Assembly: GCF_000701705.1 (NCBI RefSeq)
Contig: NZ_JNJP01000075.1
Location: 1 to 17,835, forward strand
From: Bilophila wadsworthia ATCC 49260
GTDB taxonomy: Bacteria > Desulfobacterota > Desulfovibrionia > Desulfovibrionales > Desulfovibrionaceae
Length of the DNA stretch: 17,835 nucleotides
Direction of reading: 5' to 3'
Position 1 is the stretch's first letter. Every line of letters starts with the position of its first letter. Shown one piece after another: positions 9,410-16,503 of the stretch. Both the position numbers and the translations under genes were made by a program. The notes under the pieces were generated by a model, which saw nothing but the letters and a program-made list of their open reading frames with translations, had not been told where the DNA came from and made no database searches.

Positions 9410-10471
9410 ATGACACCGCCACCACGCCACCTCTCGCCCACACGGCAGGCCACATCCACCCCTTCGCGCCGCCCTCCTCTGCGCAGGCGTAAACTGCGGC
9501 TGTGGATGCGCCCCTACAGCGTCCCCCGTTTTTGGAGGATGATCGACGACGGGGAAAAGCGGCCTACCCTCCCTCCTCCGCACCTGTTCGATCTTTGGAT
9601 CACAATACTCGCCTCCCGGAACATCCCGTACCTGCTTACAGGACGAGGCAACAAGCTCCGCCTGTACGTCCCCGCCCTGCTCGAACGCCAGGCCCGTTCC
9701 GAGCTGGAGGCCGTACTGGCCGAAAGCAGAAAGCCACGCCCTGTCTACATCGAGCCCCCCACGCACAACAACGCGCACTGGGTGCTGTCAGTGCTGCTTC
9801 TGCTCATCCTCTGGCATGGCGTCAGGATGCATTGGGGATTTTTGGCCCATCTTCCCGGCCTGCCGGATCTGCCACCTGAAGAATGGTCGCGGCTCGGCTC
9901 ACTGGATGTTTTTCGCGTGAAGACATTCGGAGAGTGGTATCGTTGCGTTACGGCATTGACCCTGCACGCCGACAGCCAGCACCTCTTCGGCAATGTCCTG
10001 TTCGGCGCGCCTTTTCTGATCCTGCTCTGCCGCAGGGTGGGCCTCGGGCTTGGCCTCTTTCTTATCTTGCTGGCCGGAAGCTTCGGCAACGCCCTCAACG
10101 CATGGTACCGCCCCGCCGGGCATATCAGCCTCGGCTTCTCCACGGCCCTTTTCGGCACGGTGGGCGTGCTTTCCGGATTCATGGCCCTTCAAGGATGGGG
10201 CAGCAGAACGCAGAGCGATACCGGAAAGCTCTCCTGGCGCAGAGGCATCCTCCTGTTGGCCGCAGGCACGGGCGTCCTCGCCATGCTCGGCACGGAAGGC
10301 GACAAAACGGATTACGCCGCACACCTGTTCGGACTGCTCTCCGGCTTCATTGTAGGAGGGACCGCAAGCTGGATATCACGGCGTACAGCCCTCCCCTCTC
10401 CGGTCATAAATACGCTACTCGGCCTGAGCGCCGCAGGGCTGGTCGTGCTGTGCTGGAGGTTGGCGCTGTAG
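9410..10471 (+). CDS. Rhomboid family intramembrane serine protease
   Basis: This predicted inner-membrane protease of 353 residues cleaves transmembrane substrates within the bilayer; its substrate is unknown. The catalytic dyad is visible: Ser244 in LGFSTALFG (the usual GxSG appears as GFST) and His305 in DYAAHLFGLLSG. The supporting H186...H191...N195 pattern (LHADSQHLFGN) is also present. A cytoplasmic N-terminal part (about 1-120), including a small domain near LFDLWITILASRNIPYLL, precedes about six or seven membrane segments from about 123 to the end. The start is uncertain. The ATG at 9410 has AAGGA only 1 base away, and ATGs at 9506 (residue 33) and 9539 (residue 44) are alternatives without better sites. 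The last 57 bases overlap, antisense, the 3' end of the O-antigen-ligase-like gene. Confidence 0.88.
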   Translation: MTPPPRHLSPTRQATSTPSRRPPLRRRKLRLWMRPYSVPRFWRMIDDGEKRPTLPPPHLFDLWITILASRNIPYLLTGRGNKLRLYVPALLERQARSELEAVLAESRKPRPVYIEPPTHNNAHWVLSVLLLLILWHGVRMHWGFLAHLPGLPDLPPEEWSRLGSLDVFRVKTFGEWYRCVTALTLHADSQHLFGNVLFGAPFLILLCRRVGLGLGLFLILLAGSFGNALNAWYRPAGHISLGFSTALFGTVGVLSGFMALQGWGSRTQSDTGKLSWRRGILLLAAGTGVLAMLGTEGDKTDYAAHLFGLLSGFIVGGTASWISRRTALPSPVINTLLGLSAAGLVVLCWRLAL

Positions 10472-11653
10472 GGAAGCCGCGATCTCTCTGCCGTAAACGA
10501 GCCCCAGCGGGAAGAAGAGCAGGACAATCCCATCCTCTCTATCCAAAGAAAATTCGAACAATCCAAATACACTATAGAAAATAATGACTACTTGAAAAAA
10601 CAAGTCTTTTTGAGCTAGAGCCTTCTTTAAAGCCAGCCCAACAGACCATATAAAAAGAGTCGTTCCCACTATTCCATACATGAAAAGCAAGCCAATAAAG
10701 ATGTTATGCGGATGATATACTGCTTTCTCTACTTCCCTATATCGTGAGTTCAAATCTTCCGCATTTTCCATGATATAATTATGATGAAAAGCTTTAAACG
10801 CTCTTATTGAGTTACCAAACCATGGAGCGGATTCAATACCTGCAATGGCAGCTTCCCAAATAGGCTTACGTGTTTCAAATGTTCTGTCATTTAAAGGAGA
10901 TTCAACTGAAGACATTACACGATCAAGCTGTTCTTGTGGCAAAACAAATATAGTAACAATACAAATGCTTACTGTAATTACTATTGGAACAATTCTTTTC
11001 TTTGATAAATAGAATATCAGGAAAGATAATGAAACAAAGGTTGCCAAATAAGCAGCCCTATTCGCACTTAAAATAAGTATCAATGTGATCAAACAACCCA
11101 TTCCTGACAAAATATAACGAGATATCCCTTTCCATTTATTGCAATATGTTATAAGAAAAAGGAGAGCGATAGCTGAAACAGCTCCGAGAATATTAGGATG
11201 CTTCAAAAAAAGGACAAGGCGCTCATCACAAGAAACTAATGGCTTTGAAAATATACCGACCATAAACCCGATATAGGTAACTGATAGCGCTATAGGGAGA
11301 AAGAGCATTGAAATAAAATACCTATCCTGTAATAACAGAATAGCCATTATTCCAATCAAATAGACAGAAAGTATTTCATAACCGTTTCTTATATCTGCAA
11401 ACAGATATCCAGGGGTGAACATCGTGTATAAAGCTGCTGCAATTGGTAGTAATGCCGCTAAAGGGATACGACGTATAAATCGGTATACTTCCGCCTTCCA
11501 AAGATAATACCCACCTATAAACAGAGGAATACTGATCCGCTTCCATGTCAACGAACCTGTCCCCAGCCACCAAAAAAGAACACACAATGATATAAAAAAA
11601 AGTGCATATTCATTAAAAAGGCTTTTTACCCATTTAGCTTCCCATATCTGCAC
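10415..11653 (-). CDS. O-antigen ligase / polymerase-like membrane protein (Wzy_C family)
   Basis: This polytopic inner-membrane protein of 412 residues has about ten or eleven hydrophobic segments and a large periplasmic-type loop near 250-325 (RKPIWEAAIAGIESAPWFGNS, then KAVYHPHNIFIGLLFMYGIVG). That arrangement, with the conserved HN in the loop, is the signature of the O-antigen ligase WaaL / Wzy_C superfamily. Ligase versus polymerase cannot be settled from the sequence. The start is GTG (11653-11651) with an AAAAGG site 8 bases upstream. Codon use is strikingly AT-rich compared with its neighbours. The last about 24 codons (REIAASLQRQPPAQHDQPCGAQAE) switch to GC-rich sequence antisense to the rhomboid gene and look like an appended tail. 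It follows the glycosyltransferase by 64 bases. Confidence 0.8.
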   Translation of the reverse strand: MQIWEAKWVKSLFNEYALFFISLCVLFWWLGTGSLTWKRISIPLFIGGYYLWKAEVYRFIRRIPLAALLPIAAALYTMFTPGYLFADIRNGYEILSVYLIGIMAILLLQDRYFISMLFLPIALSVTYIGFMVGIFSKPLVSCDERLVLFLKHPNILGAVSAIALLFLITYCNKWKGISRYILSGMGCLITLILILSANRAAYLATFVSLSFLIFYLSKKRIVPIVITVSICIVTIFVLPQEQLDRVMSSVESPLNDRTFETRKPIWEAAIAGIESAPWFGNSIRAFKAFHHNYIMENAEDLNSRYREVEKAVYHPHNIFIGLLFMYGIVGTTLFIWSVGLALKKALAQKDLFFQVVIIFYSVFGLFEFSLDREDGIVLLFFPLGLVYGREIAASLQRQPPAQHDQPCGAQAE

Positions 11654-12640
11654 AGTATGAACCTTTTCATATTTTAAATGGATTTACCTAATTAGTAGCC
11701 CATAATCATTAAAAAAATCAATAAATGTTAAAAAGCCATTCTTCAACTTTTCTGGCTTGCTTTTCAACATGAAAACCTTGCACTGCATGAGCATAAAAAT
11801 CTTTTTTGATTCCAAGCAAAGCTTCACCAGGCAAGGTCAACAGAGAATACAAGGCTTCGGCCATGTTGCTACCATCATCATGGGCTTGAACCAACAATGA
11901 ACCTTGATCGGTTGGCCAAATTTCAGGTACGCCTCCACTTCTGCGTGCAATACAGGCTAGACCTTGAGCCATAGCTTCTTCCAAGGCAATCCCGAGCGCC
12001 TCACAGTAACTCGGGAGCACATAAATATCTCCCTTTCCCAGTTGTTCCTGAACATTCGAAACATGTCCTGTGAAAGTTGTGATATCATCAAGCCCCATTG
12101 ACGAACACTGCTCTTTAACAAGCTGTTCATCAGGACCAGTCCCCACAACGATACAACGAAAATCCACCCCCTGTTCCCGCACTTTTTTCAGAGCATAAAA
12201 CATGTCTTTATGTCCCTTATCTCTATCCAACTGACAAGAGGTAATAACTACCCGTGGCTTATGAATAGTTGAGGGGGGTGTCGGAGCAGGAAAAACTCCA
12301 GGGTGGATAGCCTGAAAGTCATATTTGCCGAGCATCGGAACCGAACGGATCAAACCCGCCTTACAAAACTCGGAGCACGCCAAGAGCCGGGGTTTCAAAA
12401 AATATTGCGTTGCCCAAGTTTTAAACCTGTTCTTAAGATCTCCCGGATCCCCAAGACGATGTATTATCGGAATACCAAGGAATTTTGCAGCGATTCCAGC
12501 CGTTCGCAGATCTTTAGAAACATTGCATATACAAACGTCAATATTATACTTGCGAAATTCTTGGAGAAAAAACCAAATGGTCAATGGGTTTCCATCAACG
12601 CCAAAACGGACTTCCTGCGCATTGAGACCCAGCTCTTGAG
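10520..12640. other. AT-rich surface-polysaccharide patch, likely transferred
   Basis: Base composition drops sharply from the GC-rich neighbours through the O-antigen-ligase-like gene and most of the glycosyltransferase. It recovers inside the first codons of the latter and the last codons of the former. No transposase, integrase or tRNA border is present at either edge. Edges are visual estimates. Confidence 0.6.
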
Positions 12641-12776
12641 CTTTCTTGGGAAAAGGCCCGGGGCGTCCGTACACGTATACCCCATGCCCTCTCTCTTCCA
12701 GAGCCTTTCCAATGTTGAGGCACCATGTCTTGACTCCGCCCCATCTGCGGGTGGAATTCACAAAAGCGATGTTCAC
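11718..12776 (-). CDS. GT4-family glycosyltransferase
   Basis: This is a GT-B fold retaining glycosyltransferase, probably acting at the cytoplasmic membrane face in LPS core or O-antigen synthesis; donor and acceptor are unknown. The 352 residues show the N-terminal glycine motif WGGVKTW (12-18), the second-domain entry TSCQLDRDKGHKD (179-191), VVGTGPDE, and the EX7E motif E259-E267 in CEALGIALEEAMAQG. The start is GTG at 12776-12774 with AAGGTGA upstream, only 9 bases after the Xaa-Pro peptidase stop, so the genes are probably co-transcribed. The first about 55 codons are GC-rich like the chromosome, whereas the rest is progressively AT-rich, suggesting a mosaic gene. The stop is TGA. Confidence 0.9.
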   Translation of the reverse strand: MNIAFVNSTRRWGGVKTWCLNIGKALEERGHGVYVYGRPGPFPKKAQELGLNAQEVRFGVDGNPLTIWFFLQEFRKYNIDVCICNVSKDLRTAGIAAKFLGIPIIHRLGDPGDLKNRFKTWATQYFLKPRLLACSEFCKAGLIRSVPMLGKYDFQAIHPGVFPAPTPPSTIHKPRVVITSCQLDRDKGHKDMFYALKKVREQGVDFRCIVVGTGPDEQLVKEQCSSMGLDDITTFTGHVSNVQEQLGKGDIYVLPSYCEALGIALEEAMAQGLACIARRSGGVPEIWPTDQGSLLVQAHDDGSNMAEALYSLLTLPGEALLGIKKDFYAHAVQGFHVEKQARKVEEWLFNIY

Positions 12777-12785
12777 GAGCTCACC

Positions 12786-13877
12786 TTACAGAACCCGGCA
12801 GCCGTCTTCAGTGACCAGCACCATGTGCTCCCAGCGGATCCCGCCCCATTCAGGGAAGTACAGGCCGGGCTCCACCGTCACGATCATTCCGGGCTCCAGC
12901 GGGGTTTTATTACGTCCATTAAGGCTCGGCCCCTCATGGGTTTCCAGTCCGACGCCATGCCCGAGCCCATGCGTAAAGGCTTCGGCAACGCCGAGAGACT
13001 CGAAGTGCCCTCTGGCCGCCTTATACACATCACAGGCCAGAACACCGGGATGGATAGCCCGGATAGCCTTGTGCTGCGCTTCTTGTACGGCCTCCAGCGT
13101 CTTTTTGAAGCGCTCTGTCGGCTTTTCGCCGACCCAGAAAGTCCTGGTCTGATCGGAGCAGTAGTCTTCCAGACGGCACCCCACATCCACCAGCACAAGA
13201 TTTTCCGCCTCCAGAAGGGCGTCTTTGGAGGGCAGGTAGTGCGGGAGCGCCGCGTTGGGGCCATGCCCCACAATGCTCGTAAAGGCCAGCTCGGTCGCCC
13301 CGTGATGCCTGAAAAACATTTCAATGTCCCACGAGACGGCGGCTTCGCTTCGCCCGGGAACGAGCACGCCGGGCAGCCACTCCATCATCTGCTGGTTCAG
13401 GCGGCAGGAAATCTCCATACGCCGGATCTCTTCCGTATCTTTGATCACGCGAAGCCGTTCAACCAGACCGTCAGCCTTTGAAAGGCGGCAGCCCGATCCC
13501 GCCAGCGTTTCCGCGAATTTTTCATAGAATTCCAGCGTGACCGCGCGGGCCTCAAAGCCGATGGTTTTGCCGGGCACAAGCCCTTTCAAGAGCTTGGCGA
13601 TATCTTCCGGCGCGTCCGCGCCATAGATGAAAACCCGCTCGGGCTCCCACAGCCGCCGGGCCGCGTCCAGATAGCGCGAATCCGTCAAGATCCAGTCTTT
13701 ACCGTCCGCCATCACAATCAGGCGGCCGGCGCTTTCGTTCAACTGCACATCATGCAGTTCGAAACCCGAAAGATAGTACCGGTTCGCCGCGTGGCTGATC
13801 AAAAGCGCTTCGATTCCCTGTTCCCGCATCAACGCACGCAGGCGTTCGCGGCGCTGTTCGCACATCTGTTCGGACAT
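12786..13877 (-). CDS. M24-family Xaa-Pro peptidase (aminopeptidase P / prolidase type)
   Basis: This cytoplasmic metallopeptidase of the pita-bread fold, 363 residues, cleaves X-Pro bonds in peptides. The N-terminal creatinase-like domain (about 8-140) precedes the catalytic domain. All five dinuclear metal ligands are visible: Asp231 (LVDVG), Asp242 (CSDQTRTF), His307 (GLGHGVGLETHE), Glu336 (VTVEPGLY) and Glu350 (IRWEHMV). His213 sits in LPHYLPS. Aminopeptidase P (pepP-like) and prolidase (pepQ-like) cannot be told apart reliably from sequence alone. The ATG at 13877 lacks a strong Shine-Dalgarno (only GGA). An ATG at residue 5 is a possible alternative. The gene follows hemW after 164 bases and precedes the glycosyltransferase by 9 bases. 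Confidence 0.92.
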   Translation of the reverse strand: MSEQMCEQRRERLRALMREQGIEALLISHAANRYYLSGFELHDVQLNESAGRLIVMADGKDWILTDSRYLDAARRLWEPERVFIYGADAPEDIAKLLKGLVPGKTIGFEARAVTLEFYEKFAETLAGSGCRLSKADGLVERLRVIKDTEEIRRMEISCRLNQQMMEWLPGVLVPGRSEAAVSWDIEMFFRHHGATELAFTSIVGHGPNAALPHYLPSKDALLEAENLVLVDVGCRLEDYCSDQTRTFWVGEKPTERFKKTLEAVQEAQHKAIRAIHPGVLACDVYKAARGHFESLGVAEAFTHGLGHGVGLETHEGPSLNGRNKTPLEPGMIVTVEPGLYFPEWGGIRWEHMVLVTEDGCRVL

Positions 13878-13945
13878 AATCGCATCCGTTTGTTTTTATA
13901 AATATTTTCAATAAATAATCTGAAACATATACAGGCAAATACCAT
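13878..13945 (-). promoter_or_regulatory. AT-rich stretch, probable promoter region of the peptidase-glycosyltransferase transcript
   Basis: Between the hemW 3' hairpin and the peptidase start is a short AT-rich tract that includes TATAAA on the minus strand near 13900. No -35 at proper spacing stands out, so this is only a likely location. Confidence 0.25.
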
Positions 13946-13970
13946 ATACGGGCACGTCACCCTTGTCCAG

Positions 13971-14032
13971 CGAGGGGAGGGGCATGGGAATCCCCTTTTC
14001 TATAATTATAAGGGACATTCCTCTTTTCCTCG
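13971..14032 (-). terminator. Long imperfect hairpin after hemW
   Basis: The outer arms CGAGG/CCTCG (13971-13975 with 14028-14032) enclose an inner stem. In it GGAAT pairs with ATTCC (13987-13991 with 14017-14021) and CCCTT with AAGGG, around an AT-rich loop. It starts 9 bases after the hemW stop and has no T-run. Its position matches the long hairpins that end other operons here. Confidence 0.45.
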
Positions 14033-14041
14033 ATGAAATGC

Positions 14042-15187
14042 TCATTCCGCGCTTTTGGGTTCCTCTTCAAAAAGTTCACCGAGGATACTGTTGGAAACAA
14101 GCATCCCCTCATCCGTAAGCCGAAACACCCCGTTCTCCATGCAGGCCAGCCCCTCAGCACAGAGGCGGTAGGCGAAGGGCCCGTGATCCCCCAGAAACGA
14201 GCGTCCGGCCAAGGACTCATAGGCATCCAGCGGCAAACCATCCACGGTTCGCAGGCGCAGCATCATGAGTTCCAGCGCCCGCGTTGCCCGATCCAACGGT
14301 TCCCGCTCAGGGCAGCGGCGCCCTTCCCGCACCTGCTCCAACCAGCCTTCCCCCTCCGGATTGGTCCAGCGCTCCCCGCCGATCGTGGATGTCGCCGCAG
14401 GGCCGACCCCCAGATAGTCCCGGCCTTCCCAGTACCCCAGATTGTGGCGGCACCGGAAACCATCCCTGGCAAAGTTGGATACTTCATAATGATGCAGCCC
14501 AGCCTCCTCAAACAGCCGGATGCCTTCAAGATACATGGCGCACTGCACGTCTTCCGAAGGCAGCTCCGCATCCCCGCAGGATTCCGCAAGAGGCGTCCCC
14601 GGTTCCAAAGTCAGCCCATATGCGGAAATGTGCTCCGGCCCAAGCGCGATTGCCGCGCGCGCATCCTCCAGCCACTGCTCCAGCGTCTGCCCCGGGAGCC
14701 CCCACATCAGATCAAGGCTCAAATTGGCGCAGCCCGCTTCCCGTATGGCCCGGAACGCCTCCCGCGCCGCATTCGCCCTGTGCAGCCGTCCGAGCGTCTC
14801 CAGCATCCCGTCATGCAGCGACTGCACACCCAGCGAAATCCGGTTGACGCCCGCCGCCAGAAACCCGCTTGCCTTTTCCGCCGTATGCAGGGAATCCGGG
14901 TTGGCTTCCATGCTGATTTCCGCTCCGGGCAACACTTCAAACGTCCGTCCCACACAATCCAGCACGCCCTCCAGTTGATCCGGATCAAGCAGGCTTGGCG
15001 TGCCGCCGCCGAAGAAAACGCTCTCCACGGGCACTCTGCCGAGACGCCGCCCCCATTGTCCCAGCTCGGCATACAGCGCTGAAAGATACACGGCCATTTC
15101 ATCGCCCGAACGGGCCAACGGATTGGAATAAAAAGCGCAATACCGGCATTTGCGGCGGCAGAACGGTACATGGATATACAAAAGCAT
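14042..15187 (-). CDS. hemW: Radical SAM heme chaperone HemW (HemN-like)
   Basis: This is a radical SAM protein of 381 residues related to coproporphyrinogen III dehydrogenase. HemW members act as heme-binding chaperones delivering heme to membrane haemoproteins rather than as the dehydrogenase. The cluster motif C10-x3-C14-x2-C17 appears in HVPFCRRKCRYCAF. It is followed by the SAM-binding FGGGTPSLL (59-67), SMEANPDS, NRISLGVQS and SLDLMWGLPGQT. The motif lacks the extra cysteine after the third ligand that marks true HemN, and the N-terminus begins directly at the barrel as in HemW. The ATG at 15187 has GGAG at good spacing. The gene diverges from the pyrB leader across 335 bases and ends at a long hairpin. 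Confidence 0.92.
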   Translation of the reverse strand: MLLYIHVPFCRRKCRYCAFYSNPLARSGDEMAVYLSALYAELGQWGRRLGRVPVESVFFGGGTPSLLDPDQLEGVLDCVGRTFEVLPGAEISMEANPDSLHTAEKASGFLAAGVNRISLGVQSLHDGMLETLGRLHRANAAREAFRAIREAGCANLSLDLMWGLPGQTLEQWLEDARAAIALGPEHISAYGLTLEPGTPLAESCGDAELPSEDVQCAMYLEGIRLFEEAGLHHYEVSNFARDGFRCRHNLGYWEGRDYLGVGPAATSTIGGERWTNPEGEGWLEQVREGRRCPEREPLDRATRALELMMLRLRTVDGLPLDAYESLAGRSFLGDHGPFAYRLCAEGLACMENGVFRLTDEGMLVSNSILGELFEEEPKSAE

Positions 15188-15266
15188 AGATTCTCCGGGA
15201 TACGGTTCACGGGATGGCCTCTCTTATCCCGTTTTACGCTCCGGCACAAACCCATGCAAAAAAAAC

Positions 15267-15295
15267 TTTACATCAAGGGGCAGTCCGCATATTGT
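15267..15295 (+). promoter_or_regulatory. Sigma-70-type promoter of the pyrB leader
   Basis: TTTACA (15267-15272) matches five of six -35 positions. A spacer of exactly 17 bases leads to TATTGT (15290-15295), which matches four of six -10 positions. The predicted start is near 15302, where a small hairpin TGGGC-ATAC-GCCCA (15302-15315) would form the 5' end of the RNA. This gives about 43 nt before the leader ORF and about 220 nt before pyrB. Confidence 0.65.
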
Positions 15296-15344
15296 ACCGT
15301 GTGGGCATACGCCCAAAAAACGTCAACCATCTCAGAGAAGCCGA

Positions 15345-15446
15345 ATGCTCTTTATCCTCCGCCGCCACGAATATCCCGAAGCCATCCGAAACGGCATTGC
15401 CCCGGTTTCTCTCTATTCCCCGTTGTTCCAGCGGGGTTTTTTTTGA
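15345..15446 (+). CDS. Putative pyrB leader peptide (attenuator control ORF, 33 aa)
   Basis: This short ORF begins MLFILRRHEYPEAIRNG and ends SLYSPLFQRGFF. It runs directly through the terminator hairpin before pyrB, and its TGA uses the last T of the U-run. In the E. coli pyrBI leader, a ribosome translating such a peptide close behind RNA polymerase, which pauses at U-rich sites when UTP is low, prevents the terminator from forming. The features needed are present: a promoter just upstream, a pyrimidine-rich pause tract (15405-15420, GTTTCTCTCTATTCCC), and a frame that overlaps the hairpin. The start context GAGAAGCCG (15335-15343) is repeated exactly before the pyrB start, which supports real translation initiation. 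The Shine-Dalgarno match itself is modest. The peptide product is not expected to have a function of its own. Confidence 0.6.
   Translation: MLFILRRHEYPEAIRNGIAPVSLYSPLFQRGFF
15418..15444 (+). terminator. Rho-independent terminator acting as attenuator upstream of pyrB
   Basis: CCCCGTTG (15418-15425) pairs with CAGCGGGG (15429-15436), with one G-U pair and a 3-nt TTC loop. Eight T follow at 15437-15444. It lies 78 bases before the pyrB ATG and inside the transcript started at 15302, so it must be bypassed for pyrB-pyrC to be expressed. An upstream CCCCG (15400-15404) could compete for the 3' arm. Confidence 0.85.
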
Positions 15447-15522
15447 GCTTTTCCGTTTTCCGCCGATACGCTATCGGCCTGCCGAGACGACAGGCTCCAA
15501 CGTCAACCCCCGAGAAGCCGCC

Positions 15523-16488
15523 ATGCAACAGGAAACCTTCCATTGGCCTCACAAAGACTTGCTGGATGTGGACCAGTTGGCGCAGGAAGAACTTTTCCAC
15601 CTGCTTGATACTGCCGCAAACCTGCACGAAATCAACTCCCGGCCAGTCAAGAAAGTCCCCATCCTCAAGGGAAAAAGCGTCGTCCTCTTCTTCGCCGAAC
15701 CGAGCACCCGCACCAAGACCTCTTTTGACATGGCGGGTAAGCGCCTTTCCGCCGACACCTTCGGGCTGGCGAAATCCGGTTCCAGCCTCCAGAAAGGCGA
15801 AAGCATGAAGGATACGGCCCTGACCCTCCAGGCCATGAACCCCGATGTCATCGTCATCCGCCATTCCAGCAGCGGCGCGGCCCAGTTCCTCGCCGAGCGA
15901 CTGCACTGCGGCGTGGTCAACGCCGGGGACGGCTGGCACGCGCATCCCACCCAGGCCCTGCTCGACGCCTTTTCCCTACGTCAGGTCTGGGGACACGACC
16001 GGAACGCCTTCAAGGGCAAAAACCTGCTTATCCTCGGTGACTGCGCCCACAGCCGCGTCTGCCGCTCCAACGTACTGCTGCTCACCAAGCTCGGCGTGAA
16101 CGTCAGCCTGTGCGCCCCGCGCACCCTCCTGCCCGCGGGCGTGGACAACTGGCCCGTCACGGTCTACACGGACAGCAAGAAAGCCGTGCGCGACATGGAC
16201 GCCGTCATGTGCCTGCGCCTCCAGCTCGAACGCCAGCAGGCGGGCCTGCTCCCCGACCTGCGCGAATATTCCAAACGCTTCTGCCTCACCACGGCCCACA
16301 TGGAATTGGCCAGGCCTGGCGCACACATCATGCACCCCGGCCCCATCCTGCGTGGACTCGACGTTTCCGACGCCCTGGCGGACAGCTCCCAGTCGCTGAT
16401 CCTCGATCAGGTCTCCGCCGGGGTTTCGGTTCGCATGGCCGTTCTCTACCTCCTCGCCACCCGTCCCGACATCAAGGACAACCTCTAA
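15523..16488 (+). CDS. pyrB: Aspartate carbamoyltransferase, catalytic subunit
   Basis: It transfers the carbamoyl group from carbamoyl phosphate to aspartate, the committed step of pyrimidine synthesis, in the cytoplasm. The 321 residues show the carbamoyl-phosphate loop FAEPSTRTKTSFD (58-69, Lys where many enzymes have a second Arg), and the mobile loop with Ser88 and Lys91 (SSLQKGESMKDT). They also show IRHSSSGAA (112-120), HPTQALLD (141-148), LGDCAHSRVCRS and HPGPILRG (271-278). The start chosen is the ATG at 15523 (MQQETFHWPHKDLL), preceded by GAGAAGCCG; longer in-frame extensions run into leader sequence and are unlikely. No pyrI regulatory subunit is in the window. pyrC follows 15 bases later. 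Association with the class I dihydroorotase, as in Aquifex, is possible but inferred. Confidence 0.97.
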   Translation: MQQETFHWPHKDLLDVDQLAQEELFHLLDTAANLHEINSRPVKKVPILKGKSVVLFFAEPSTRTKTSFDMAGKRLSADTFGLAKSGSSLQKGESMKDTALTLQAMNPDVIVIRHSSSGAAQFLAERLHCGVVNAGDGWHAHPTQALLDAFSLRQVWGHDRNAFKGKNLLILGDCAHSRVCRSNVLLLTKLGVNVSLCAPRTLLPAGVDNWPVTVYTDSKKAVRDMDAVMCLRLQLERQQAGLLPDLREYSKRFCLTTAHMELARPGAHIMHPGPILRGLDVSDALADSSQSLILDQVSAGVSVRMAVLYLLATRPDIKDNL

Positions 16489-16503
16489 CAACGGAGATCG
16501 CCG

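Noticed and set aside
13908..14018. 36-codon minus-strand ORF between hemW and the peptidase, with GAGGA just upstream
   Set aside because: It lies within and just after the long imperfect hairpin following hemW. The purine-rich site is one arm of that stem, and the peptide resembles nothing I know. Conservation in relatives would change this view.
15462..15478. Small 7-bp hairpin (GCCGATA/TATCGGC) between the attenuator and pyrB considered as a second terminator
   Set aside because: No T-run follows it. At most it affects RNA structure near the pyrB start.
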